From: Acinetobacter sp. ANC 4805
GTDB taxonomy: Bacteria > Pseudomonadota > Gammaproteobacteria > Pseudomonadales > Moraxellaceae
Direction: 5' to 3'
Length of the DNA stretch: 64,000 nucleotides
Assembly (NCBI RefSeq): GCF_022549495.1
Contig: NZ_JAKZGD010000001.1
Coordinates: 372,001 to 436,000, forward strand
Shown: piece by piece, positions 19,209-26,976 of the stretch
Position numbering within the stretch: the stretch's first letter is position 1
Layout: each line of letters opens with the position of its first letter
The notes under the pieces: model-generated
Database searches by the model: none
What the model saw: the letters and a program-made list of their open reading frames with translations, nothing else
What the model was told of the DNA's origin: nothing
Position numbers and translations under genes: made by a program

Positions 19209-19658
19209 ATGAATAAGCAAAAAATGCAGCGTAAGATGATGAACAAACAGTCTGGATTTACACTCATTGAAGTGATGGTTGTTATTGTAATTTTAGGTGT
19301 TTTGGCTGCATTAATCGTTCCGAACGTGATGGGACGTGGTGAAAAAGCCAAAGTTGATACGACGAGTATTACGCTAAAAGGCGTTGCTGGCGCTTTGGAT
19401 CAGTATAAATTGGATAATGGCCGTTACCCATCAATGCAAGATGGTGGTTTAGATGCATTAGTCAATAAACCTGCTGCTGCTAAAAACTGGTTGCCAGGTG
19501 GTTATGTCAAAGGTGGTTATCCGAAAGACAGTTGGGAAAATGACTTGCAATATGTCATTCCAGGTCGTGAAGGACGTTCATTTGATTTATATTCATTTGG
19601 AGCAGATGGTAAAGAAGGTGGTGAGGGGAATGATGCAGATATTTATTATCAGCCATAA
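19209..19658 (+). CDS. gspG: Type II secretion major pseudopilin GspG
   Basis: The prepilin has the leader MNKQKMQRKMMNKQSG cut by the PilD peptidase before FTLIEVMVVIVILGVLAALIVP, which is the pseudopilus helix. The C-terminal globular part has the GspG features YKLDNGRYPSMQDGGLDALV, GGYVKGGYPKDSWENDLQY and a Ca2+-binding-type DLYSFGADGKEGGEGNDADI. The frame is open from 19185, but AAGAG 6 bases before the ATG at 19209 and the leader length favour this start (149 residues). It pairs with gspF directly upstream. Confidence 0.95.
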   Translation: MNKQKMQRKMMNKQSGFTLIEVMVVIVILGVLAALIVPNVMGRGEKAKVDTTSITLKGVAGALDQYKLDNGRYPSMQDGGLDALVNKPAAAKNWLPGGYVKGGYPKDSWENDLQYVIPGREGRSFDLYSFGADGKEGGEGNDADIYYQP

Positions 19659-19674
19659 TTTTTAAATCAGGCAA

Positions 19675-19718
19675 TATCACTTCATTTTTAAATAAAATAA
19701 ATAGGGAATGAAGTGATA
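19675..19718. repeat. Perfect 12-bp inverted repeat downstream of gspG
   Basis: TATCACTTCATT (19675-19686) and AATGAAGTGATA (19707-19718) with a 20-nt AT-rich spacer. No T run follows, so it is a weak terminator at best. It may be an mRNA-stabilising 3' stem or an operator. Confidence 0.6.
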
Positions 19719-19921
19719 ATGTTTGTTAATTTAGTCTTTGATGCAAGTATTTGAAAAATATAAAATTAATAATATGGTGCATATTGAGAGTTATAATAAG
19801 AATTATTCCCATGTTTAATGGTTACAAGAAAAATAAATTATGCAGAAAAATAGACTTTTTATTAAGATCAAAGCTTTGCATAATAAATTCAGACCATTTA
19901 AATTAGGTATGGAGAGAACAG

Positions 19922-20266
19922 ATGAAAGCATTTCTTGTGTTAGATGAACTCAATCAGTTTCATTGGGCAATGTTGAAATCTGTGTTGTTCATTTTAAGCC
20001 TATTACCGATGAGTGAGGGTGCTTTGTCTTTATGGCAAACGACTGAAGGTAGTAGCCAAATAATGATTGGTTTTTTTGCGTTGAGTATGTTGAGTGCATG
20101 GTTTGTTCTTTGTTTTTTAAGTGCTTTAAAAACCAGTGTTTGGAATAATCATGAGCTGATTTCTAAATATGAACAATTGTTGTTTAATGCCTATCGTTAT
20201 ATCCCAATGTTATTTTTATCGAGTTTAGTGGCTTATTTATCGGTGCAAGTATCTATGGTACTTTGA
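19922..20266 (+). CDS. Hypothetical small membrane protein
   Basis: The 114-residue protein is not recognised. Three hydrophobic segments are visible (about residues 17-31, 48-66 and 94-113), separated by short charged parts, which fits an inner-membrane protein with no enzymatic motif. A GGAGAG ribosome binding site lies 6 bases before the ATG, so it is likely translated. It sits between gspG and another hypothetical; it could share a transcript with the next gene (24-bp gap). No function is proposed. Confidence 0.55.
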   Translation: MKAFLVLDELNQFHWAMLKSVLFILSLLPMSEGALSLWQTTEGSSQIMIGFFALSMLSAWFVLCFLSALKTSVWNNHELISKYEQLLFNAYRYIPMLFLSSLVAYLSVQVSMVL

Positions 20267-20290
20267 GGTAAATAATTTTAGTTAGGGTAT

Positions 20291-20680
20291 ATGATGTTTA
20301 TCCGTTTTATTATTCATGCAAAGGATGAGGGTTCAAATAAGAGGCAGGGCTTGTTTCAAGCAATGTCAGATTTAGAAGAGTCTGGTGAATTGTATGATTA
20401 TGAACAAACTTATTATGATGAAATATATGATTGGTTTAGAAAAAATCTAAAGAAACCAGATAGCTTTGCTCGATCATCTAAACCCCATGCGAAGAATGTT
20501 GCTCTTAGTTGGTTTAAAGACACAGCTGATGAACATATATCAAAAATGTATGAAGTTACTTATCTTCTTCGAGCGCATGGGATTAATGTAGAAATCTTGA
20601 GTACAGAACGACCAGGGTATGTTGTATATGAAGATCAGTTTCAAATCGTGGCTGAACCATTTAAGGAGACCTGTACTTAG
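20291..20680 (+). CDS. Conserved hypothetical soluble protein
   Basis: The protein of about 129 residues is acidic, with the pattern QTYYDEIYDWFRKNLKKPDSFARSS and a central LSWFKDTADEHISKMYEVTYLLRAHGI. It ends in a beta-rich PGYVVYEDQFQIVAEPF. It resembles a family of small uncharacterised bacterial proteins of this size that I know only as hypothetical. There is no membrane segment or signal peptide. Two start codons are adjacent (20291 and 20294). It probably forms an operon with the membrane protein upstream. Confidence 0.6.
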   Translation: MMFIRFIIHAKDEGSNKRQGLFQAMSDLEESGELYDYEQTYYDEIYDWFRKNLKKPDSFARSSKPHAKNVALSWFKDTADEHISKMYEVTYLLRAHGINVEILSTERPGYVVYEDQFQIVAEPFKETCT

Positions 20681-20778
20681 AAAAAGTCTTTTCTTTAGAT
20701 TGATTCTGTAAAAATATTAATAAAATAAGCACTTAAATCTATTATTCATCCAAATGCTTATCTTAATTTATTAAACAA

Positions 20779-22338
20779 TTACCGCCGTGATTTAAACGAA
20801 ATATCGACTTTGCGTGGACGATAAATCCAACCCAAAATGAGTAAGAAAACTGAAAAAATCAGAATTGGATAATCACTCAAACGGTTATATAACGTTTGCC
20901 CTTGCATAGCAGGTAAATCACCACGTAATACAAATTCCTGATCTAAAGGAGCTTGTTTCACAATATGTCCATTGTGATTAATAAACGCTGTCACACCCGT
21001 ATTGGTCGCGCGAATAAACCAACGCCCATTTTCTTTGGCACGCATTTGTACCATTTGTAAATGTTGCCAAGGGCCTGCTGTATCCGTGAACCAAGCATCA
21101 TTCGATACGGTGATTAAAAAATCACTATTTGTTGCATTACGACGGGTGAGGTTTGGATAAGCCACTTCATAACAAATGGCAGCAGCAAGTGCATGTCCTT
21201 TGATGGTGAGCGGCTTTTGGTTAGCTTCCCCACGTGAAAAACCACTCATACTGATATCATTTTGCATCGCAGGTAAAACCCATTTCAGCATACCTGATAA
21301 TGGAATATATTCACCAAAGGGCACAAGACGTTGCTTCTTATATAAACCATGTGAATCACTGCCTGATGCCATAATACTGTTGTAATACAGAGGCTCACCG
21401 ACTTGCTGAGACTTAGGTATATCCCAATAAGGAATCCCTGTTACCCAAGCGCTATCCGCTTTTTTTGCTTGGGTATCCATTGCTTTTAAAAACTCTGGAA
21501 TATCGGTTTGAAATAATGGAATAGATGATTCAGGCCAAACAATGAGATCACGTCCCCATTCAGCACGGGTGAGGGTGGCATAGATCTCTAGGGTCTTAAT
21601 TTGGTATTCAGTCAACCATTTGAGGTCTTGAGGAATATTACCTTGAATCAATGACACACTTAGCGGTTTGGCTGTTTTGGGTTGAACAAATTGAATGAAT
21701 CCAGAGCCCCATGCTCCTAACACTAGCAGCGCAGAAGGAATCGCCCAAAACCAACGGCGATTTAAAATTTCAACAAGGGCACAGGCAAGTACAATCACAA
21801 CGAAAGAAACGGCATAGACACCAAATAAAGGTGCATAACCATCTAATAATCGCTCAGTAAATGCATAGCCTGCAAACAGCCATGGAAAGCCTGTGAAGAC
21901 CCAAGTCTTTGCCCATTCGAATAATACCCAAATAGGTGCAAAGGTTAAGGGTGTTTCAGGGAAAAAGCGGCGGTACAACCAAGTTTGAAAAGCACTAAAT
22001 AAGCCCATTGCAGTTGCCATAAAGGCAATCATTAAAATGCTTAAAAATGCGTTGGTATCACCATAGGTATGGATCGAGGTATAGAGCCAAAATGCACCTA
22101 CAAACCATAAACCAAAACCATAAGCCCAACCTAAAGCAAAAGCTTGTCTCGGGCTACGTTGATGTAGAACCGCATAAAGTAATGCGGGTGATAAGATCGC
22201 TAACCACCAGAAATAATACGGTGCTAATGCCAAACTAAAGATTGCACCTGAAATCAGCGCAATCAGAAGTGGAAAAACAAAAGGAACTTGTTTTTGTGGT
22301 TGAGATAAATTTAATAGCTTTTCAAAATAGCTTCTCAT
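20779..22338 (-). CDS. lnt: Apolipoprotein N-acyltransferase
   Basis: The 519-residue inner-membrane enzyme adds the third acyl chain to lipoproteins, the step required for Lol export. It has about seven membrane helices and a periplasmic nitrilase domain with the Glu-Lys-Cys triad visible as WPESSIP (Glu), KKQRLVPFGEY (Lys) and AAICYEVAYP (Cys). It overlaps the corC-like gene upstream by 4 bp (ATGA), the same gene pair as ybeX-lnt in E. coli, so both are read from one mRNA. Confidence 0.95.
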   Translation of the reverse strand: MRSYFEKLLNLSQPQKQVPFVFPLLIALISGAIFSLALAPYYFWWLAILSPALLYAVLHQRSPRQAFALGWAYGFGLWFVGAFWLYTSIHTYGDTNAFLSILMIAFMATAMGLFSAFQTWLYRRFFPETPLTFAPIWVLFEWAKTWVFTGFPWLFAGYAFTERLLDGYAPLFGVYAVSFVVIVLACALVEILNRRWFWAIPSALLVLGAWGSGFIQFVQPKTAKPLSVSLIQGNIPQDLKWLTEYQIKTLEIYATLTRAEWGRDLIVWPESSIPLFQTDIPEFLKAMDTQAKKADSAWVTGIPYWDIPKSQQVGEPLYYNSIMASGSDSHGLYKKQRLVPFGEYIPLSGMLKWVLPAMQNDISMSGFSRGEANQKPLTIKGHALAAAICYEVAYPNLTRRNATNSDFLITVSNDAWFTDTAGPWQHLQMVQMRAKENGRWFIRATNTGVTAFINHNGHIVKQAPLDQEFVLRGDLPAMQGQTLYNRLSDYPILIFSVFLLILGWIYRPRKVDISFKSRR

Positions 22339-23174
22339 TGACGGACAGCTCGAATCAGATGAATAGTGCGCGCATCTGCTTCAATAATGGTAAATTGCCA
22401 ATCGCCAAGCTCAATGGTTTGACCTTGTAAATCACTGACTAAACCAATCTCTTGCAGCAGTAAACCGCCCATAGTTTCAACTTCATCGTCAGAAAAATCT
22501 GCATCTAAAATAGTATTGAAGTGTTCAATTGGTGTAAGTGCTTGCACGATCCACGTATTTGCTGTGGTTGGGTCATTATCTGGAACAATATAGAGCGCTT
22601 CTTCATCGGCAATATCATGTTCATCTTCAATCTCGCCCACAATTTCTTCAAGAATATCTTCAAGTGTGACTAAGCCTGATGTTGAACCATATTCATCAAT
22701 CACAATCGCGATATGTGTTTGTGTATTTTTTAACATACGCAAGACTTGATCTGAACGAGCACTTTCAGGCACGAAGACAGGTTGGCGCATCAGTGAATGA
22801 ATATCAACTTTGACATTACGCTCGGTTAGGAAAGGTAAAAGGTCTTTCGCTAATAAAATACCGACCACATTATCGCTTTGATCTGCTGAAAATACAGGGA
22901 AGCGTGAATGTGCAGAATCAATCAGTACATCCAAAATATCTAACAGTTGATCATCTTCTTGTAAGCTGATAATCGCTGTGCGTGGCGTCATCACTTCTCG
23001 AATCTTTGTTGCTGGGAGATCAAGTACACCCTCAAGCATAGCAACGGTATCTGGCTCTAAAAAGCGGCGTGAGTCTTGAACTAACTTGAGTAATTCATCG
23101 CGGGTTTCAGGTGCAGTACCTAACCATTTTCTTAAGCCACGCATACCCCACGACGGACTGGATTCCTCGACCAT
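22335..23174 (-). CDS. CorC/YbeX-type CBS-domain protein
   Basis: The 279-residue soluble protein has a pair of CBS domains (about residues 65-185, starting VMTPRTAIISLQEDD) and a C-terminal CorC_HlyC transporter-associated domain (W-x-V-x-AL...). The family was linked to Mg2+/Co2+ efflux with CorA and, as YbeX, to ribosome metabolism. It lacks the membrane DUF21 domain. It is cotranscribed with lnt, and AGGA precedes its ATG. An YbeY-YbeZ pair is not present upstream here, unlike E. coli. Confidence 0.88.
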   Translation of the reverse strand: MVEESSPSWGMRGLRKWLGTAPETRDELLKLVQDSRRFLEPDTVAMLEGVLDLPATKIREVMTPRTAIISLQEDDQLLDILDVLIDSAHSRFPVFSADQSDNVVGILLAKDLLPFLTERNVKVDIHSLMRQPVFVPESARSDQVLRMLKNTQTHIAIVIDEYGSTSGLVTLEDILEEIVGEIEDEHDIADEEALYIVPDNDPTTANTWIVQALTPIEHFNTILDADFSDDEVETMGGLLLQEIGLVSDLQGQTIELGDWQFTIIEADARTIHLIRAVRQ

Positions 23175-23337
23175 GATCTTTCCTAAAGACTCTCTATATC
23201 AATTAGATGATTTTCATCATACCGAAGAAAAAGCGGATATGCATCAATAAAACTATGTAATAAACGTACAGTTTTCCAAAAGATTGCTGAGGATTTTTAT
23301 CTGATGACTTTATGGTAAAATATGAACATTAAAATAG

Positions 23338-23607
23338 ATGAGTATGATGATGTCTGAACAACCTCAACTTCCTACGGTTCAACTGAATACTAGAGGCTTG
23401 CGTTGCCCTGAGCCAGTCATGATGTTGCATCAAGCGATTCGTAAAGCAAAATCAGGTGATATTGTTGAGGTTTTTGCAACAGACCCTTCTACGTCATGGG
23501 ATATTCCAAAGTTTTGTATGCATCTTGGGCATGAGTTGCTGCTTAAAGAAGAAAGCCTCGATGCAAATAGTCATACCGAATATCGTTACTTAGTGCAAAA
23601 AGGCTAA
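23338..23607 (+). CDS. TusA-family sulfur carrier protein
   Basis: The 89-residue protein has the conserved LNTRGLRCPEPVMMLHQAI segment in which the Cys of the CPxP motif carries a persulfide. TusA passes sulfur to the 2-thiouridine tRNA pathway and molybdenum cofactor synthesis. The second part (DIVEVFATDPSTSWDIPKFCMHLGHELL) fits the family. The start is uncertain because ATG codons occur at 23338, 23344, 23347 and 23350. A TAAAAT -10-like box near 23316 would give a very short leader. A LysE-type gene follows after 3 bp. Confidence 0.88.
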   Translation: MSMMMSEQPQLPTVQLNTRGLRCPEPVMMLHQAIRKAKSGDIVEVFATDPSTSWDIPKFCMHLGHELLLKEESLDANSHTEYRYLVQKG

Positions 23608-23610
23608 GTT

Positions 23611-24207
23611 TTGGTTTCCACATATATTTCAGGTTTGTTGTTAGGTTTCTCTTTAATTCTAGCGATTGGCGCACAAAATGCTTTTGTATTGAAACAAGGG
23701 TTGTTAAAGCAACATGTGTTTTGGGTTTGCCTTGTTTGTGCATTATCTGATGCAGTTTTGATTTGCTTTGGTGTATTCGGGTTTGCATCGATTTTGAGTC
23801 AGCAGGTAGGGCTGATTCAAGTCATGAAATATTTTGGTGCTGCCTTCCTATTTATTTACGGCTTACGTAGTTTTTATAACGCCTATAAAGCCAATAGCGG
23901 TCTCGTTGCTTCAGCACAACCAACTACAACTTTGGCACAAACTTTGATGTTATGTTTGAGTTTTTCTTGGTTAAATCCACATGTCTATTTAGATACAGTG
24001 GTGTTGCTCGGCTCAATTTCAGCACAATATACTGATAAAGTAGCGTTTGCAGTAGGAGCGGTTTCTGCGTCTTTCTTATTCTTTTTTAGTCTAGGTTTTG
24101 GTGCTCGTCTACTACGTCCTGTTTTTGCCAATCCTAAAGCATGGAAAGTATTAGATATATTGATTGGGGTCATCATGTGGTTGATCGCACTTTCATTATT
24201 AAGATAG
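23611..24207 (+). CDS. LysE/ArgO-family amino-acid exporter
   Basis: The 198-residue protein has six predicted membrane helices and the GFSLILAIGAQNAFVLKQGL signature of the LysE/ArgO branch (basic amino-acid export), with FSWLNPHVYLDTVVLLGS as the second conserved block. The start is TTG at 23611; no ATG fits before the conserved first helix, and AAGG lies 7 bases upstream. It is 3 bp behind the tusA-like gene and so shares its mRNA. The substrate is probably arginine or lysine, by family only. Confidence 0.85.
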   Translation: MVSTYISGLLLGFSLILAIGAQNAFVLKQGLLKQHVFWVCLVCALSDAVLICFGVFGFASILSQQVGLIQVMKYFGAAFLFIYGLRSFYNAYKANSGLVASAQPTTTLAQTLMLCLSFSWLNPHVYLDTVVLLGSISAQYTDKVAFAVGAVSASFLFFFSLGFGARLLRPVFANPKAWKVLDILIGVIMWLIALSLLR

Positions 24208-24219
24208 ATACCTATCAGC

Positions 24220-24834
24220 TTATCTTTTTGATTTACTTAGTTTTCGACTGAGCCAGTAATCACAACTTACATATCTTCCACCACCAAGAACCAGTAGTGC
24301 ACCCAACATAACCAGATAGGTTACTGCAAACTCAACACCATTATTCAATATGACAAATGAACCACTTGATGTAAGCCAATCGTAATTTCCATAAGTACTC
24401 AGAATCTCTCTCGCTTTTTCTAGTTTTTCCGCTGACTCAATCACTTGCATATTTGCAAAAGGGGCATGTGGATCAGCAATTGCTTGCCATCCATTTTGAA
24501 TGTGTACAGTAAAGATCGCGACCAGCATGGTGATCATCAATGGAATACAAATCAGTCGCGTTGCGAGACCTAAGGCAAGTAAGACAGCACCACCTAATTC
24601 AGCCGAAATTGCTAGGCTAGCCATCAGGAATGGGATGGGTAAGCCCAAGCCCCATTCGCTATTACCAAACCATTCAACCGTATCATTGAAGTGTTGTAGT
24701 TTATTGTGTCCAGCCATCCAAAAAATAGGAGTTAAGTATAGGCGAAGTGCTAAAGAGGCGATTCCATCAAAATAATTTAAGTTGGAACCCAAATTTTGAT
24801 AGTGTTTATGCAAAGAATAAATTAGATTTTTCAT
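24220..24834 (-). CDS. DoxX-family membrane protein (HvfX-like), divergent arm of the MNIO cluster
   Basis: The 204-residue DoxX protein has four membrane helices: RLYLTPIFWMAGHNKLQHF, a helix with AELGGAVLLALGLATR, IPLMITMLVAIFTVH, and a final YLVMLGALLVLGGGRY. A periplasmic-looking insert (about residues 115-155) lies before the last helix. DoxX proteins are the usual fourth member (HvfX type) of operons with a Cys-rich precursor, DUF692 and DUF2063. Here the gene is divergent from that operon, but its upstream sequence carries an ECF-type promoter of the same form as the operon promoter (see 24869-24896), which argues for joint control. Biochemical role unknown. Confidence 0.88.
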   Translation of the reverse strand: MKNLIYSLHKHYQNLGSNLNYFDGIASLALRLYLTPIFWMAGHNKLQHFNDTVEWFGNSEWGLGLPIPFLMASLAISAELGGAVLLALGLATRLICIPLMITMLVAIFTVHIQNGWQAIADPHAPFANMQVIESAEKLEKAREILSTYGNYDWLTSSGSFVILNNGVEFAVTYLVMLGALLVLGGGRYVSCDYWLSRKLSKSKR

Positions 24835-24868
24835 GAGAAATTCACAACGAATAAGCTTTATTGATTAT

Positions 24869-24896
24869 TAGTCGTTTGAATTTTTGATTTCTTACA
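24869..24896 (-). promoter_or_regulatory. ECF-type promoter of the doxX gene
   Basis: On the minus strand: TGTAAG (24896-24891), exactly 16 bp, CGACTA (24874-24869). It is the same architecture and spacing as the promoter on the other strand at 24917-24944, and the start site would lie about 30 bp before the doxX ATG. Seen in sequence; use by the sigma factor at 26977 is inferred. Confidence 0.6.
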
Positions 24897-24916
24897 CAAA
24901 AAAATCTAAATTTGTC

Positions 24917-24944
24917 TGTAATAATTTGATTGTTCGCACGTCTA
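24917..24944 (+). promoter_or_regulatory. ECF-type promoter of the Cys-repeat peptide operon
   Basis: TGTAAT (24917-24922), exactly 16 bp, CGTCTA (24939-24944). A CGTC-type -10 element and a TGTAA-type -35 element are typical of ECF sigma factors. The transcript would start near 24951 and reach the ATG at 24995 with an AAGGA ribosome binding site. The two -35 elements of the divergent pair are 20 bp apart. Confidence 0.65.
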
Positions 24945-24994
24945 ATTTTATGTACCTAGTACAAAAGCAATATTTACTTAAAAGGAACTTCACA

Positions 24995-25300
24995 ATGAAT
25001 AAATTAAACTCAATGACTTCGGTTGCCGCTTTAGTTGCATTATCTATGGTTGGCGCAGTAACCCAAGTTTCGGCAGCATCGACGACGGCTGAAACACATG
25101 TGACTAAAACTGCAGATGCAAAATGTGGTGAGGCGAAATGTGGTGCAGATAAAGCGAAAAAACAACACAAAACTACCGATGCAAAATGCGGTGCAGATAA
25201 AAAAGCTGCGGATGCTAAATGCGGTGCAGACAAAAAAATGGCAGATGCAAAATGTGGTGCAGACAAAAAAGTGGCTGATGGGAAGTGTGGCGCTCACTAA
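24995..25300 (+). CDS. Secreted Cys-repeat peptide: probable MNIO-modified RiPP precursor (HvfA/bufferin-like)
   Basis: The 101-residue protein has a Sec signal peptide (MNKLNSM, hydrophobic core VAALVALSMVGAV, cut after VSA) and a mature part made almost only of Ala, Asp, Lys, Cys and Gly. It holds six KCG motifs, each with an acidic or small residue before (DAKCGADKK type), the last being DGKCGAH at the C-terminus. The last four lie in 33-bp tandem repeats from 25178. This is the layout of HvfA-type precursors (EGKCG repeats), in which DUF692/MNIO and DUF2063 partners modify the Cys residues to make copper-binding peptides. The enzyme and partner genes follow directly. AAGGA is 7 bases before the chosen ATG; the frame is open upstream to 24884, but that extension would spoil the signal peptide. 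Confidence 0.82.
   Translation: MNKLNSMTSVAALVALSMVGAVTQVSAASTTAETHVTKTADAKCGEAKCGADKAKKQHKTTDAKCGADKKAADAKCGADKKMADAKCGADKKVADGKCGAH
25178..25297 (+). repeat. 33-bp in-frame tandem repeats inside the precursor gene
   Basis: Units begin at 25178, 25211 and 25244, with a partial fourth at 25277. Each encodes DAKCGADKK plus two variable residues (the last DGKCGAH). Third-position changes between units keep the protein repeat while the DNA diverges, which suggests selection on the peptide motif. Confidence 0.9.
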
Positions 25301-25318
25301 GCCTTATGCAGACGGTTG

Positions 25319-25347
25319 ATGACAGCATTTAAAAAGATGACTGTCAT
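25319..25347 (+). promoter_or_regulatory. Stem-loop between precursor and DUF692 gene
   Basis: ATGACAG (25319-25325) pairs with CTGTCAT (25341-25347), 15-nt loop, no T run. In RiPP operons a stem after the precursor gene often protects the upstream mRNA or lets only part of the polymerases through, giving more precursor than enzyme. That use here is inference. Confidence 0.45.
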
Positions 25348-25365
25348 TCACCTAAGGGATTCTTT

Positions 25366-26232
25366 ATGGATGCAATCACAAGTGTTGGTCTTGGTTTAAG
25401 ACGAGACTTTATAGAGGCATTTTTAGGTGCAACTCACCATCCTGACTTTATTGAAGTTGCCCCAGAAAATTGGATGAGTTTTGGCGGACGGCATGCCAAA
25501 CTTCTAGCTCGGTGTGTAGAAAAATCTCCATTAATTTGTCACGGACTCTCTTTGTCAATTGGTGGTCCTCATCCCTTAAATATTGATTTTATTCATCAAA
25601 TCAAAAAATTCTTAGATTCTTATCAAGTCGAGATTTATTCCGAGCATCTGAGTTATACCAATGATGGTGGCTATCTATATGATCTTCTGCCTATCCCAAT
25701 GACTGAAGCTGCTGTGAAGTATGTAGTGGAACGGATCTCTCAAGTTCAAGATATTTTAGGACGAAGATTAGTGTTGGAAAATGTTTCTACTTATCTTATG
25801 CCGAATGCTGAAATGTCCGAGTCAGACTTTGTTCGTGAAGTAATCACACAAGCAGATTGCGAATTGTTGTTGGACGTGAATAACGTTTATGTAAATAGTC
25901 TCAACCACCAAGCAGATGCTTATGCCTTTATTGATGCTATGTCGAAACAACGTATTCGTTATCTACATATTGCAGGGCATGAACAGGTGAGTACAGATTT
26001 ACTGATTGATACTCATGGTGCGGAAGTATGTGATCCTGTGTGGGCATTGTTGGAATACACTTATCAGGTTTGTGGTGTGAAACCAACGTTATTAGAGCGC
26101 GATTTTAATATCCCAACATGGCAGAAACTTCAGAATGAATTGAATAAGATTCAGCTGTTACAGCATAAATATTCAAATCAACGCATGTTAATCCCAATGA
26201 GCCCGAATTTGGTCGATGGGGTAAATGTATGA
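25366..26232 (+). CDS. DUF692 / MNIO-family iron-dependent peptide-modifying enzyme (HvfB/BufB-like)
   Basis: The 288-residue TIM-barrel protein belongs to the multinuclear non-heme iron oxidase family formerly called DUF692. All expected metal-ligand blocks are present: HGLSLS (His59), YSEHLS (Glu93, His94), LENVS (Glu138, Asn139), LLDVNN (Asp170, Asn172/173), HIAGHE (His201, His205), DTHG (Asp215, His217) and LERDF (Glu244). Related enzymes MbnB, HvfB and BufB oxidise Cys residues of a precursor peptide to oxazolone/thioamide or thiooxazole groups. It lies 65 bp after the Cys-repeat peptide and overlaps the DUF2063 gene by 4 bp (ATGA). AAGGG precedes the ATG. Confidence 0.93.
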   Translation: MDAITSVGLGLRRDFIEAFLGATHHPDFIEVAPENWMSFGGRHAKLLARCVEKSPLICHGLSLSIGGPHPLNIDFIHQIKKFLDSYQVEIYSEHLSYTNDGGYLYDLLPIPMTEAAVKYVVERISQVQDILGRRLVLENVSTYLMPNAEMSESDFVREVITQADCELLLDVNNVYVNSLNHQADAYAFIDAMSKQRIRYLHIAGHEQVSTDLLIDTHGAEVCDPVWALLEYTYQVCGVKPTLLERDFNIPTWQKLQNELNKIQLLQHKYSNQRMLIPMSPNLVDGVNV

Positions 26233-26960
26233 GTATGAATGAGCATGCTTTTCAGCAGACCCAACATGATTTTTGTGACTGGCTGCGTGATCCAAATTCA
26301 GCAGAATCAGTGCCTTTTGATTTGGATCGTATGCAAGTTTATCGAGAACTGTTGTTCAACAATGTTTGCTCATTTATCAATTTGGTTTATCCAGTGGCTC
26401 AATCTTTATTGTCCGAGCAGCAATGGCAACAGTTACTGACGGATTTTTTTCGAGAATCTCAGAATCAATCACCATTTTATAATGATATCTCGTTGCAATT
26501 CAGAGAATTTCTCGCAGAACATCAGCATCCTATTTTAGTTGAATATCCGTGGCTTGCTGAGCTGTTGCAATACGAATGGCTTGAACTGTACTTAGATACA
26601 CTTGAAATTGAAGATGTCACTTTGAATGCCGAATTAAATTGGCAGCTGACTACACAAGTTTGGGTGTTGGTGTATCAATATCCTGTTTACCAATGGTCGA
26701 AAAATCAAATTAACAAAGATCCCGCTCCAAGTGCCATCATGGTTTGGCGAAACAAACATGATCGGGTTTGTGTTGAAATACTGACTCCATTATTCGCTTA
26801 TCTAATTGAGCAATTAGCACAACAACCGTTGTCTCGAATAGCACTCGCTGAGTTTATCCAACAAATAATTCCAGATCTATCAGTCAGTGAAGTGAACACT
26901 CAACTAGATGAGTTTGCAGAAGATTTGATCCGCTTAGAATTGTTATACAAACTTGACTAG
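26229..26960 (+). CDS. DUF2063-family partner protein (HvfC/BufC-like)
   Basis: The 243-residue protein has an N-terminal DUF2063 domain (about residues 5-95, with RMQVYRELLFNNVCSFINLVYPVAQSLL and FLAEH) and a second domain with YPWLAELLQYEWLELYL. In MNIO systems this partner recognises the precursor leader and presents it to the DUF692 enzyme, although the domain is labelled as putative DNA-binding. It overlaps the DUF692 stop by 4 bp, so the two products are probably made in equal amounts and act as a complex. A second ATG at 26235 is also possible. Confidence 0.88.
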   Translation: MSMNEHAFQQTQHDFCDWLRDPNSAESVPFDLDRMQVYRELLFNNVCSFINLVYPVAQSLLSEQQWQQLLTDFFRESQNQSPFYNDISLQFREFLAEHQHPILVEYPWLAELLQYEWLELYLDTLEIEDVTLNAELNWQLTTQVWVLVYQYPVYQWSKNQINKDPAPSAIMVWRNKHDRVCVEILTPLFAYLIEQLAQQPLSRIALAEFIQQIIPDLSVSEVNTQLDEFAEDLIRLELLYKLD

Positions 26961-26976
26961 CACAGTGAGAAACTCG

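Noticed and set aside
24892..25297. Antisense ORFs of 85 and 124 codons over the Cys-repeat gene
   Set aside because: They arise from the low-complexity repeat read on the other strand (Phe/Cys/Ala-rich), have no ribosome binding site and overlap the promoter region.
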